From an uncultured Pseudomonadota bacterium (GTDB lineage: Bacteria; Pseudomonadota; Gammaproteobacteria; Methylococcales; Methylomonadaceae), in the NCBI GenBank assembly GCA_903848905.1, contig CAINHP010000108.1:1-36330 (forward strand): a stretch of DNA of 36,330 bases. The letters are read 5' to 3'. Made by a program: the position numbers and the translations under genes. The notes beneath the pieces were generated by a model. It made no database searches. It was not told the origin of the DNA and saw only the letters and a program-made list of their open reading frames with translations. Positions 17,108 to 27,116 of this stretch are shown here, in pieces. The stretch's first letter is position 1. Each line of letters starts with the position of its first letter.

Positions 17108-18085
17108 ATGAAAGCACCTCTTCATATTGCTGTCACTGGAGCAGCTGGACAAATAAGTTATTCGCTACTGTTTCGTTTAGCGGCTGGGCATTCTTTTGGT
17201 AAGGATCAGCCTATTGTCTTGCATTTACTTGAAGTACCCAGTGCCATGCCTGCGTTAGAGGGTGTTGTCATGGAATTAAACGATTGCGCAAGTCCAATTG
17301 TGCGCGACATTATAATGACCGATGATCCTTTTGTTGCCTTCAAAAATATTGATCATGCCTTTTTAATTGGTGCCCGCCCCCGAACACTAGGCATGGCAAG
17401 AAAAGACTTACTCAAAGTAAATGCTGAAATTTTTTCAACGCAAGGCAAAGCGCTTAATGCCGTTGCAAATCGTAATGTCAAAGTCTTAGTGACAGGTAAT
17501 CCTGCGAACACAAACGCACTGATTGCTCTAAAAAATGCGCCTAATTTATCGCCAACTAATTTTTCATCAATGAGTCGTCTAGACCATAATCGCGCGATTA
17601 GCCAACTAGCTGAAAAATGCGGCGTACTCACAACAGATATTAAAAACATGACCGTATGGGGTAATCATTCTGGTACACAGTATCCTGATCTGCATTATGC
17701 AACCGTTCGTGGACAAGATGCGCTCTCGCTTGTAGATGATAATTGGTTTGTAAATAATTTCATCCCAACTGTTCAAGAGCGCGGTGAAGCAGTGATTAAA
17801 GCACGTGGTCAATCCAGCGCAGGCTCTGCGGCAAATGCGGCGCTCGATCAAATGCGAGCGTGGGCACTTGGAACACCAGATAATGACTGGGTAAGTATGG
17901 GCGTTTTCTCAGATGGTAGTTATGACATTGAAAAAGGCCTCATGTATTCTTTTCCCGTTACCGTTGAAGACGGCGAAATTCAAATTGTTCAAGGCTTAAA
18001 TATCAATGAATTTAGTCGTCATCGTATGCGCGTCACTGAAGATGAGCTAAAACAAGAACGTGACGCCGTTAAACATTTGTTTTAA
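17108..18085 (+). CDS. mdh: Malate dehydrogenase (type 1/cytosolic-like)
   Basis: [80 protein letters not shown] at 17108 preceded by AAAGGAAAG; the track used TTG at 17084. Confidence 0.95.
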   Translation: MKAPLHIAVTGAAGQISYSLLFRLAAGHSFGKDQPIVLHLLEVPSAMPALEGVVMELNDCASPIVRDIIMTDDPFVAFKNIDHAFLIGARPRTLGMARKDLLKVNAEIFSTQGKALNAVANRNVKVLVTGNPANTNALIALKNAPNLSPTNFSSMSRLDHNRAISQLAEKCGVLTTDIKNMTVWGNHSGTQYPDLHYATVRGQDALSLVDDNWFVNNFIPTVQERGEAVIKARGQSSAGSAANAALDQMRAWALGTPDNDWVSMGVFSDGSYDIEKGLMYSFPVTVEDGEIQIVQGLNINEFSRHRMRVTEDELKQERDAVKHLF

Positions 18086-18102
18086 AACGTGATAAAATAA
18101 GT

Positions 18103-18372
18103 ATGCCTAAAATTTTAATTTATACTGCACACCGCTGCGGTTATTGCGTCATGGCAAAACGATTACTGGACAGTAAAAATGTCACCTATACTGAAATCAA
18201 TGTCGATGAACAAGCCGGAATGCGTGAGGAAATGATGACAAGAACTCGCCGTCGCACCGTACCACAAATTTATATTGGCGACTTTCACGTTGGTGGCTTT
18301 GACGATTTAAATGCGCTTAATCAAGCGGGTAAATTAAACGTATTACTACAAAATGAAAACAATCAGACTTAA
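18103..18372 (+). CDS. grxC: Glutaredoxin 3
   Basis: 89 aa; IYTAHRCGYCVMAKRLLDSKNV...RRTVPQIYIGDFHVGGFDDLNAL. Confidence 0.93.
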   Translation: MPKILIYTAHRCGYCVMAKRLLDSKNVTYTEINVDEQAGMREEMMTRTRRRTVPQIYIGDFHVGGFDDLNALNQAGKLNVLLQNENNQT

Positions 18373-18516
18373 AATTTAAGCCTATTTCTTAAAATATCCA
18401 CAATCAAACCATCTTGAAATAAAGACGTCATCAACGCCATATAGAATGTATTAAATATGTTTTTTGCCCTTCAACTGGCAAAACAAACACCGTTTATAAA
18501 ATTCTAGGAAAGCGTT

Positions 18517-19536
18517 ATGCACGTATTTACCCATCATCGTTTAAAACTATTAAATACCGTTTTAATTATGTCAGTCACTCTTTATGTGATTTCAATTTTA
18601 TTAATTCGTTATCAATCCATACAGTATATGTGGGCCTTCACTGACAAAGGTTTTGCACATGAAATAACCCCCGAAACACTAAAAGTTCCAGTTCAAATTA
18701 ATTCGAAAGCAACTTGTTCAAGTGGCGATTTAAAAGTACTTACCTACAACGTGGAATATGGCTCCCAATTAATTGAAGAAATGGCCGCACGTTTTAATCA
18801 TAAAAGTACGGGAGGCGCTCTGCCATGGTCAATTCGCGCACCAGAAATTCGTGAACGAATAACAGACTATTCGCCAGATTTAATTGGATTTCAAGAAACA
18901 CATACAGACAATGATATTTCAACGATTCTTTCAAGCGAAAACTATAGCTTAGTCACCTATCACATGGGTGGTTTTCAATATGGTGATGCAGCGCTCGCTT
19001 TTAATAAGCATAAGTTTGATTTAATTGATAAAGGGCAACTATGGTTAAGCACCAAACCCAATTTACCAATGAGTTTTGGATTTCGTACTTTGTCAGTATT
19101 TCGTTACGTAAATTGGGCAATCTTAAAAGAAAAATCTACTAATTTTAGCTTTATTTTTGTGAATACGCATTTTGATAACTCAGGCGTCAATAAAGATCCA
19201 AGCGCTTTATTATTCAATGAGCGCATTGCTGCTTTAGCAAAAGATATTCCAATGGTTGTTACTGGCGATTTCAATACGACTGCTCTAGATAAGCGTTACC
19301 GTCACTTAGTAGGTGACGATAAAAACATACCCTATTTACAAAATACCTTTGATTTAATCAACCATGAAACAGTTGACATTCAATCACATCCAAATAGTTT
19401 ATCTGACCACATTTTTACTGGTGGTCCTTGCAAAGCTCATGCCGATAATTGGTTCATAGATCACCGCCCACTTAAAAATGGGCAACGCATGTCAGATCAT
19501 CTTCCTATACTCGCTAAGATTCATTTTGCAGCGTAG
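18517..19536 (+). CDS. Membrane-anchored endonuclease/exonuclease/phosphatase (EEP) family protein
   Basis: N-terminal TM segment, then EEP motifs [33 protein letters not shown] and [11 protein letters not shown]. Confidence 0.85.
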   Translation: MHVFTHHRLKLLNTVLIMSVTLYVISILLIRYQSIQYMWAFTDKGFAHEITPETLKVPVQINSKATCSSGDLKVLTYNVEYGSQLIEEMAARFNHKSTGGALPWSIRAPEIRERITDYSPDLIGFQETHTDNDISTILSSENYSLVTYHMGGFQYGDAALAFNKHKFDLIDKGQLWLSTKPNLPMSFGFRTLSVFRYVNWAILKEKSTNFSFIFVNTHFDNSGVNKDPSALLFNERIAALAKDIPMVVTGDFNTTALDKRYRHLVGDDKNIPYLQNTFDLINHETVDIQSHPNSLSDHIFTGGPCKAHADNWFIDHRPLKNGQRMSDHLPILAKIHFAA

Positions 19537-20578
19537 TCGATAGATAACTCCCATCTTGAATATGTTCACACCACATAAGATTATCTAAATACCATTGAAC
19601 GGTTTTACGTAACCCCGTTTCAAATGTTTCAAGTGGTGTCCATTGCAATTCGCGGGCAATTTTGCTCGCGTCAATGGCATAGCGTAAATCATGTCCAGGG
19701 CGATCTGTTACATACGTGATTAAATCAGCATAATGCACTACATCCTTAGGCTTTTCAGATTTTAACTCATCAAGAATAGCGCAAATTGTCTGAACGACTG
19801 TCAGATTTGTTTTTTCATTATGTCCGCCAATATTGTAGGTTTCACCAATCGCACCACGCTCTAATACAGTGAGTAATGCACGAGCATGGTCGTCAACATA
19901 AAGCCAGTCACGAATTTGCTGTCCATTGCCATATACAGGTAAAGGTTTCCCTGCAATCGCGTTTAAAATCACCACGGGAATTAATTTTTCAGGGAACTGA
20001 TAATGACCATAATTATTTGAGCAATTCGTGACAATCACAGGCAACCCAAAAGTACGCTGCCATGCACGAACAAGGTGATCTGAACTCGCTTTTGATGCAG
20101 AATACGGTGAACTTGGCGCATAAGACGTCGTTTCAGTGAACAAATCCGATGTGCCATGTAAATCACCAAATACTTCATCCGTTGAAATATGATGAAACCG
20201 AAAAGCTTGTTTTTTATCACCTTCAAGTTGCGACCAATATTGCCGCGCCGCCTCAAGCAATGTGTATGTTCCAACAATGTTAGTTTCAATAAATGCTGCA
20301 GGTTTATCAATAGAGCGATCCACATGCGACTCCGCAGCTAAGTGCATCACCGCATCAGGAGAATGTATGTTAAAAAGGTGCGTTAGCGCCTGTGCATCAC
20401 AAATATCGACTCGCTCAAACACATAACGCGAATTATCTGAAATAGATGCAAGCGATTCTAAATTTCCTGCGTAAGTTAACTTATCAACATTGACTACACT
20501 ATGCGAGGTTTCGTTGATTAAATAGCGAATCAATGCCGAACCAATAAAACCTGCTCCACCGGTAATAAAAATTTTCAA
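19514..20578 (-). CDS. rfbB: dTDP-glucose 4,6-dehydratase
   Basis: [75 protein letters not shown]. Likely TTG start at 20578 overlapping the rfbD stop; an upstream in-frame TTG is at 20596. Confidence 0.95.
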   Translation of the reverse strand: MKIFITGGAGFIGSALIRYLINETSHSVVNVDKLTYAGNLESLASISDNSRYVFERVDICDAQALTHLFNIHSPDAVMHLAAESHVDRSIDKPAAFIETNIVGTYTLLEAARQYWSQLEGDKKQAFRFHHISTDEVFGDLHGTSDLFTETTSYAPSSPYSASKASSDHLVRAWQRTFGLPVIVTNCSNNYGHYQFPEKLIPVVILNAIAGKPLPVYGNGQQIRDWLYVDDHARALLTVLERGAIGETYNIGGHNEKTNLTVVQTICAILDELKSEKPKDVVHYADLITYVTDRPGHDLRYAIDASKIARELQWTPLETFETGLRKTVQWYLDNLMWCEHIQDGSYLSTTLQNES

Positions 20579-21456
20579 AACAATTCTTCCATACAAAGTT
20601 TAAGAGACGTTTCCCACGTGGGCATGACTATGCCAAAACGCTGTGTTAATTTGTCCGTGCAAAGACGCGAGTTTAAAGGCCTTTTTGCAGGTGTTGGATA
20701 CTGTGACGTTGGAATAGGTGAGATAACGTGTGTTTTGAGCTGGCAATGTGGCGATGCCAATTCAACAATTTTTTGAGCAAATCCATGCCATGATGTGTCA
20801 CCTGCACTAGTGAGATGAAACACACCTGAAACAAATAGTTTATTCTCACGCTCTTGTTTCACTTGCTGGACAATATGCGCTGTTGTTTGCGCAATCACCC
20901 GCGCCCATGTGGGTGCACCTATTTGATCAGCAACAATATTTAACGTATCTCGCTCTGCAGCAAGACGCAATATACTTTTCAAGAAATTCTGCCCTCGTGC
21001 CGCAAATACCCACGTTGTACGCAAAATCAAATAATCCACGCCACTGGCAATAATAGCGTTTTCTCCCGCCAGTTTACTTTTGCCGTAAACATTCAAAGGA
21101 TTGACTGCATCATCTTCAAGATAAGATGCGTTTTTAGTACCATCAAAAATATAGTCAGTGGAATAATGAATTAGCAAAGCACCTATTTTTTTAGCTTCTT
21201 GCGCAATGGCATCAACGGCTGTGGCATTGCATAAAAATGTATTTTCTTGTTCACTTTCCGCTTTATCAACCGCTGTATAAGCAGCCGCATTGACAATTAA
21301 ATCGGGATGAATAGCATGAATCGTCAGGCGCAATGCTTCAAGATTGACAAAATCCATTTGCTGGCGATCAAGGGCAATGACCTCACCTAACAGCAACAAA
21401 GCCCGCGCTAACTCCCAGCCAACTTGCCCATTTTTGCCCAGTAATAAGATTTTCAT
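20575..21456 (-). CDS. rfbD: dTDP-4-dehydrorhamnose reductase
   Basis: [57 protein letters not shown]. Confidence 0.95.
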   Translation of the reverse strand: MKILLLGKNGQVGWELARALLLLGEVIALDRQQMDFVNLEALRLTIHAIHPDLIVNAAAYTAVDKAESEQENTFLCNATAVDAIAQEAKKIGALLIHYSTDYIFDGTKNASYLEDDAVNPLNVYGKSKLAGENAIIASGVDYLILRTTWVFAARGQNFLKSILRLAAERDTLNIVADQIGAPTWARVIAQTTAHIVQQVKQERENKLFVSGVFHLTSAGDTSWHGFAQKIVELASPHCQLKTHVISPIPTSQYPTPAKRPLNSRLCTDKLTQRFGIVMPTWETSLKLCMEELF

Positions 21457-21998
21457 TCAAATGCCTGCGCATCTTGTAAAGAAAGACCTTGCTGATCTTT
21501 TGGAGATAAAACAGGCTCGCCTTCAAAAGGCCATATAATGCCGATTTCACTGTCATCAAAGCGAACACATCGTTCAAATTCAGGGGCGTAATAATCGGTG
21601 GTTTTGTAGATAAAATCAGCCGTTTCAGACAAGACTAAAAATCCATGTGCAAAACCCGCTGGCACCCAAAATTGACGATGATTTTCACCGCTTAACTCAA
21701 CGCCATGCCATTGACCAAAAGTTGGAGACTTGCGACGCATATCAACCGCTACATCAAACACACGTCCGCTGGTAACTCGAACTAATTTCCCTTGTGGTTG
21801 CTGAATTTGATAATGCAAACCACGTAAAACATTCTGACTTGAGCGAGAATGATTATCTTGAACAAATGTCACATCTAAACCCGTTAAATTCTGAAATGTT
21901 TTTTGATTAAAACTTTCCATAAAAAAACCGCGTGAATCCCCAAATACGTTGGGCTCAAAAATCAATAGATCAGCAATAGGCGTTTTAATTAAATTCAT
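21453..21998 (-). CDS. rfbC: dTDP-4-dehydrorhamnose 3,5-epimerase
   Basis: FGDSRGFFMESFNQ; VQDNHSRSSQNVLRGLHYQIQQPQGKLVRV; VPAGFAHGFLVLSE. Confidence 0.96.
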   Translation of the reverse strand: MNLIKTPIADLLIFEPNVFGDSRGFFMESFNQKTFQNLTGLDVTFVQDNHSRSSQNVLRGLHYQIQQPQGKLVRVTSGRVFDVAVDMRRKSPTFGQWHGVELSGENHRQFWVPAGFAHGFLVLSETADFIYKTTDYYAPEFERCVRFDDSEIGIIWPFEGEPVLSPKDQQGLSLQDAQAFE

Positions 21999-22030
21999 AA
22001 AAATTAATAGAGTTTTGTTATTAAAATAAG

Positions 22031-23107
22031 TTAGATTACACGTTTGATCGCATAAATACTCAACGAGCTCACCACTGCACTAGGCAATAAGACAATGATT
22101 AATGGATTGATATCGTAAATTAAACCCAAGTGTCCAAAAATATGATCGACAATATTAAAACTCATGCCGATTACAATCCCAATCATCATGCGTCCTCCTA
22201 CATCAATTCCTCGCCTAATTCCTATCACAAAAGGGGTCGCCACCATTAACATGACAAAAATAACCAACGGATTAAAGACGCGTTCCCAAAAAGCCAATTG
22301 AAATTTCTGTGCCTTCTGTTGATTATTTTTCAAAAAATCAATGTAATGAGATAAATCAATGAGTGATAAATTGTCAGGATTGACTACCGCTATTTGCATG
22401 AAATCGGGTGCAATGTTGGTTTGCCACATTTTCTGATCTTGCTTATCTGCCAGCATTTGCGTTGTTGAGATGGTCGATTGCATAATATCATTTAGACGCC
22501 ATTCATTCGATTTAACATACACGGCATTTTGCGCATGCGTAACAGACTTTAAATGAGGCTGGTCTTGCAAGAATGTTGAATCGTAAATACTAATATCAGC
22601 AAGTTCCCCATTTTCTTTTACGTGACGAATATTGATAAATTGCTCACCTTCACGCAACCAAAGTCCGTATTTTGCATGCATCACAAGCGGTTTATGTTGC
22701 GCAACTGCTCTTAGCATTTGCGCCTGCGCTTCAGTTGTTGGGGCAATCAACTCACTGATGCAAAAGGCGAAAATCGCCAAAATAATCCCAGCGACTAAAG
22801 TCGATTTTACAATCCCTAAAATGGATACTCCGGCTGCGCGCATAGCAACTAATTCACGATTATTCCCCATTGAACCTAATACAAATAAACTCCCGAGCAA
22901 TGCCGAAGAAGGAACTAATTCATAACAAACATGTGGAGAGGTCAACGCAAGATAAGTAAAAATATCTGATAAATTGTAACTTCCCTTCCCTAAATTTTTG
23001 AGTTCATCGGTTAATGTAAATAAATTAAATAATGTCAAAAGCAAAATTAATGCAATAAAAGAACCTTTGAGAATTTCTTTTACAATATAGCGAGTTAACA
23101 CATTCAT
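22031..23107 (-). CDS. lptG: LPS export permease LptG
   Basis: YjgP/YjgQ family, 358 aa: N-terminal TM block with ELVAMRAAGVS, C-terminal TM block FVIGIRRGIDVGGRMMIGIVIGMSFNIVDHIFGHLGLIY. Confidence 0.9.
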   Translation of the reverse strand: MNVLTRYIVKEILKGSFIALILLLTLFNLFTLTDELKNLGKGSYNLSDIFTYLALTSPHVCYELVPSSALLGSLFVLGSMGNNRELVAMRAAGVSILGIVKSTLVAGIILAIFAFCISELIAPTTEAQAQMLRAVAQHKPLVMHAKYGLWLREGEQFINIRHVKENGELADISIYDSTFLQDQPHLKSVTHAQNAVYVKSNEWRLNDIMQSTISTTQMLADKQDQKMWQTNIAPDFMQIAVVNPDNLSLIDLSHYIDFLKNNQQKAQKFQLAFWERVFNPLVIFVMLMVATPFVIGIRRGIDVGGRMMIGIVIGMSFNIVDHIFGHLGLIYDINPLIIVLLPSAVVSSLSIYAIKRVI

Positions 23108-24198
23108 ACAGATTTACCACGTTTTCCAAATGCTTGTTTCAACCATTTCCAACCATAAAAACGTGCTAACAAAAGACAGCCAAGCACAAGCAACAAACCA
23201 TTTACGCTCGCCAAACCCATCCACGCCGGAATCGCCTGTTTTAATACCCAGCTCTGTGAAACGCTTAGCAGATTTCCATAACTAAAATAAATGATAAATC
23301 CAATAAGCATATTTCCATAAACCCCCCCACGCGGGGAAAGTTCGGCTAGTGGTACAGCAATAAATCCAAGCAATAAAATACCCAAAGGAATCGCAAATCG
23401 ACGTTGTATTTCAGCTATATCAACACTTGCGGAAGATTGCCAAAGGCCGCTAAATGCCGCGGCCTGTTTTCCACTCACTAAGGGCGAAACTTTCGTGTCA
23501 ATACGAACTGCATATTCATCAAACTTCTCAATCGCGTAATTCAAATCCCCCACTTTGCCTTGCACACGCTCGCCTTGTTTTAAAATAATGTATTGCCCGT
23601 CTTCTAAGTTAGCTAAATAGCCAGAATGTGCATTAATAATAGCTACGCTGTCATTTTGTCTATGCTGTACAAAAATATGCTCTAATTGTTTATCTGCCGT
23701 TATTTTTTCAACATAAAAAACGATATCGCCATGACTATATTCGCTGAATTTGCCTGCGACTAAGCCGCGTATATCGGCGGACTCTTGATCATGATGCGTT
23801 CGCAATTCAATTTGATTTTCAGCCCAAGGTGCCACATTCATTGACAAGTAACCCGCTCCAATACTTAATGGAAAAAGAACCAGAAAAATGGCGCGGTAAA
23901 TGGTAAATACACCACCACCCGCAGATGAAATGGCCGCCATTTCATTATCTCGATACATTCGCCCAAGCACCATCAGCAGAGCCATAAAAGTTGCTGCGGG
24001 CAGAAACGTCACGCAGGCTATTAACATCTTTAGGCCCAAAATAACTAGTAAAGTATCACTTGCAATTTGCCCTTCAATCACTTGATCAAGCACACGAATA
24101 AATTTTCGACTCACAATAATTACCACAAGCACGGAGAGAACAGCCGATAAAGTTTTCACCAAATCGCGCATAATCATTTTATTTAAAACACCAATCAA
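23104..24198 (-). CDS. lptF: LPS export permease LptF
   Basis: YjgP/YjgQ family: RMYRDNEMAAISSAGGG; VPLAELSPRGGVYGNMLIGFIIYFSYGNLLSV; overlaps lptG by 4 bp. Confidence 0.9.
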   Translation of the reverse strand: MIGVLNKMIMRDLVKTLSAVLSVLVVIIVSRKFIRVLDQVIEGQIASDTLLVILGLKMLIACVTFLPAATFMALLMVLGRMYRDNEMAAISSAGGGVFTIYRAIFLVLFPLSIGAGYLSMNVAPWAENQIELRTHHDQESADIRGLVAGKFSEYSHGDIVFYVEKITADKQLEHIFVQHRQNDSVAIINAHSGYLANLEDGQYIILKQGERVQGKVGDLNYAIEKFDEYAVRIDTKVSPLVSGKQAAAFSGLWQSSASVDIAEIQRRFAIPLGILLLGFIAVPLAELSPRGGVYGNMLIGFIIYFSYGNLLSVSQSWVLKQAIPAWMGLASVNGLLLVLGCLLLARFYGWKWLKQAFGKRGKSV

Positions 24199-24219
24199 AA
24201 AAACATACTCCTCAAAATA

Positions 24220-25521
24220 TTACGCGCTAACAGATAACTTTTCACAACGCCAAAGCCACGCCACTAAAAAAACAGCTGGCAATCCAATCAATGATGCATA
24301 CACAAAAAAGTCAATATACCCAAAACGATCCACAATCAGCCCCGAAAAACCGCCTAATAATTGCGCAGGAAAGGTCATCAGCGAACTAAATAGCGCATAT
24401 TGCGTAGCCGTGTGGCCACTACTCGTTAAACCTGATAAATAAGCAATAAAAACTGCTGTTGCAAAACCACCGCTTAAATTATCTGCGCTAATGACCGATG
24501 CGAGTATCGTCAAACTGGGTGGTGTATTTGCCATGAATGCAAACAATAAATTCGTACTAGCCGTGGCAATCGCACCAAAAAACAATGGTCGCATCACGCC
24601 GTATCGCGCCACAAAAACGCCACCCAGCGCAGCTCCCGCAATCGTCATAAAAAAACCGAATACTTTACCAATTTCCGCAATGTCTTTTTTATTAAAACCC
24701 AAATCTAAATAAAACGGATTTGCCATAACGCCCATAGTCACGTCACTCATTTTGTAAATGGCAATCAACAGTAAAATTAACCACGCCAAACTCCCCTGAC
24801 GCGAGAAAAAATCAGTAAAAGGATGAATGACAGCGTCGCGCAGTTGATTTATAAATGATGCTTTCGAGATCTCGACAACTGATTGTTCAACAATCGGTGC
24901 AGGCAAACATAGCGTAGTGATAACACCTAAGCTCATCAGTGCAGCCATCACATAATAGGAAATGTGCCAGTTATAAAATTCTGCAATATAAAATGAGCCT
25001 GCGCCTGCTACCAATAGTGCTAATCGATAACCTAACACATACGTTGCCGCCATCGCACCTTGATAATTCAGTTGAGTGGATTCAATACGAAATGCATCAA
25101 TACTCACATCCTGTGTTGCTGAGCAAAAAGCAACCAGTACCGCACAAGCGGCAATCATCGTTAATTGCGTATGCGAATCTGTACTCGCCATACCAATTAA
25201 ACCAGCCATAATTCCGAGCTGAGCTACCAGCATCCAACTTCGGCGCTGTCCTAATAATGTGGTTAAAAACGGTAGCCGTACTTTATCCACAACAGGCGAC
25301 CAAAGGATTTTGACCGAATAAGTCACACTGACCCAACTAAAAAAACCAATGACAGAGCGTTCAACGCCCTCATCACGCAGCCACGCAGAAAGCGTTGAAA
25401 AAACGAGCAAATAAGGAAGTCCAGCAGAAAATCCCAGCGCAATCATACTAAGCACACGCGACTGCATATAAACGGCAAAGGCGTTGCGCCAAGTTTTGGG
25501 TTTATTATTTTTCAAATTCAT
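24220..25521 (-). CDS. ampG: AmpG-type muropeptide MFS transporter
   Basis: 433 aa, 12-14 TM: GFSAGLPYLLVFSTLSAWLRDEGV; KILWSPVVDKVRLPFLT...GQRRSWML; ATQDVSIDAFRIE. Confidence 0.9.
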   Translation of the reverse strand: MNLKNNKPKTWRNAFAVYMQSRVLSMIALGFSAGLPYLLVFSTLSAWLRDEGVERSVIGFFSWVSVTYSVKILWSPVVDKVRLPFLTTLLGQRRSWMLVAQLGIMAGLIGMASTDSHTQLTMIAACAVLVAFCSATQDVSIDAFRIESTQLNYQGAMAATYVLGYRLALLVAGAGSFYIAEFYNWHISYYVMAALMSLGVITTLCLPAPIVEQSVVEISKASFINQLRDAVIHPFTDFFSRQGSLAWLILLLIAIYKMSDVTMGVMANPFYLDLGFNKKDIAEIGKVFGFFMTIAGAALGGVFVARYGVMRPLFFGAIATASTNLLFAFMANTPPSLTILASVISADNLSGGFATAVFIAYLSGLTSSGHTATQYALFSSLMTFPAQLLGGFSGLIVDRFGYIDFFVYASLIGLPAVFLVAWLWRCEKLSVSA

Positions 25522-27109
25522 CTCGTAATTTCATCGCGCGTTTTTTTCTATTGTAGCCAATGGAGAAATCATGCGTCGCATCTCGAATACGACGCAAAAG
25601 TAACATCATACGCGTATTCTGGTTAAAAATAAGAGGATCTGATTTCAATGGAAAGTAAATTTCTTCTTGTTTTTTTGCTAGTCCAATGAGCGGAATGGAT
25701 AAATCTAACGCATTGAGTGCATGAAACGCCGCATTCACTTGTCCAAGTCCCCCATCAATCACAATCAAATTGGGCAATGACTTTTCTTCTTCAATCAGTC
25801 GCGTATATCGACGCGTCACCACTTCTCGCATACTGGCAAAATCGTCTGCATGCGTGACTGTTTTGAGTTCAAAATGGCGAAAACCATTTTTATTGGCTTT
25901 CATATCAATAAATTGGGTCATGCCCGATACGATATGCTCATTACCTAAATTGGAAATATCAAAACATTCAATCACACGCGGTAATGTTTCTAAGTTCAAT
26001 GCCCGTTGCAGATCAAAAAGCGCGCTGTCGTGATCAATATTGCTTTCACTATTTTTTTCCGCTAATTTCACCAGTGCCAGTTTATTCCCCCGCAGTGGCA
26101 GCGTAAACACCACCTTTCCTCCACGCAATTGCGACAAGACAGTTTCCAAACTCTCTTTTTCTGCTTCATCCCCCCAAATGGGTTGATTGACAATAATTTC
26201 ATGAGGCAGCGTATTCGTTTGATAAAACGCCATTACAAACGCTTGTTTGATGCGTGTTTCGTAATCTACACAAAAATTTTGCTTAGTGGATAATACACCA
26301 CGTTTGATCCCAAATCGCACAATGTGCATTTGCTCACCTTGTCGCTCAAACGCAATCACATCTTGATTTTGCGTATTTTGAGCGTCAATAATCTGTTTTT
26401 GCTCAAGATTTTGTAGTCGATTGAGTTGATTTCGAATTTCAAGCGCGCGCTCAAACTTTTGCTCATCGGAAGCTCGTTGCATTTCACTTGTTAAAAATTT
26501 CAGTGTTTCTTTTAAATTCCCATTTAATAATTGCCTCGCGCGATCTACCTGCTTTGCGTATTCGATTTGACTGACATTACCAATACACGGCGCAGTACAG
26601 CGATGAATATGGAAATTTAAACACGCCTTTTTCGGAAGCGTTTTGCAATCACGCAATTTAAAAATCTGAATCACCATTCTCTGCAATTCAGCTCGCAGGT
26701 GACCGTCCGTATAAGCACCGAAAACCTCCATTTTAGCGGTCGGTTTGCGTGTCGTAAAAATGCGAGGATATGCATCTTTACTCAATGCAATATAGGCAAA
26801 CGTTTTAGCATCTTTGAGCGCGATGTTATATTTAGGCTGATACTGCTTGATTAAACGATTTTCCAGCATCAACGCTTCAACTTCGTTATCAACAATAATC
26901 CAGTCAATTTGCCGAATCTGCACCACCAGGCGCCGCGTTTTAATAGGCAACAAATGCTGACTAGAAAAATAACTTTTTACGCGAGCGCGTAAATTTTTCG
27001 CTTTTCCACAATACAGCACATCGCCTTCGGCATTTTTGTATAAATACACACCCGTTTTGCTTGGAACGTCTGCCGACTTAAAATCGCGAATCGCATTAAT
27101 AAAAATCAT
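25505..27109 (-). CDS. uvrC: Excinuclease ABC subunit C lacking the C-terminal (HhH)2 domain
   Basis: GIY-YIG (KTGVYLYKNAEGDVLYCGKAKNLRARVKSYF), UVR motif, RNase H-like domain (CFDISNLG; VIDGGLGQVNAAF; DATHDFSIGYNRKKRAMK), then stop after KLRDEFEK; 534 aa. Confidence 0.95.
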   Translation of the reverse strand: MIFINAIRDFKSADVPSKTGVYLYKNAEGDVLYCGKAKNLRARVKSYFSSQHLLPIKTRRLVVQIRQIDWIIVDNEVEALMLENRLIKQYQPKYNIALKDAKTFAYIALSKDAYPRIFTTRKPTAKMEVFGAYTDGHLRAELQRMVIQIFKLRDCKTLPKKACLNFHIHRCTAPCIGNVSQIEYAKQVDRARQLLNGNLKETLKFLTSEMQRASDEQKFERALEIRNQLNRLQNLEQKQIIDAQNTQNQDVIAFERQGEQMHIVRFGIKRGVLSTKQNFCVDYETRIKQAFVMAFYQTNTLPHEIIVNQPIWGDEAEKESLETVLSQLRGGKVVFTLPLRGNKLALVKLAEKNSESNIDHDSALFDLQRALNLETLPRVIECFDISNLGNEHIVSGMTQFIDMKANKNGFRHFELKTVTHADDFASMREVVTRRYTRLIEEEKSLPNLIVIDGGLGQVNAAFHALNALDLSIPLIGLAKKQEEIYFPLKSDPLIFNQNTRMMLLLRRIRDATHDFSIGYNRKKRAMKLRDEFEK

Positions 27110-27116
27110 AACAAAA

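Noticed and set aside
18462-18483. TTTTGCC-cttcaact-GGCAAAA hairpin before the EEP gene
   Set aside because: Perfect 7-bp stem, but no downstream T-tract on either strand, so not called as a terminator; possibly a chance AT-rich hairpin.
20035-20325. 96-aa minus-strand ORF inside rfbB and similar short ORFs inside bioB, feoB, proC, uvrA and uvrB
   Set aside because: Alternate-frame or antisense shadows of strongly supported genes.
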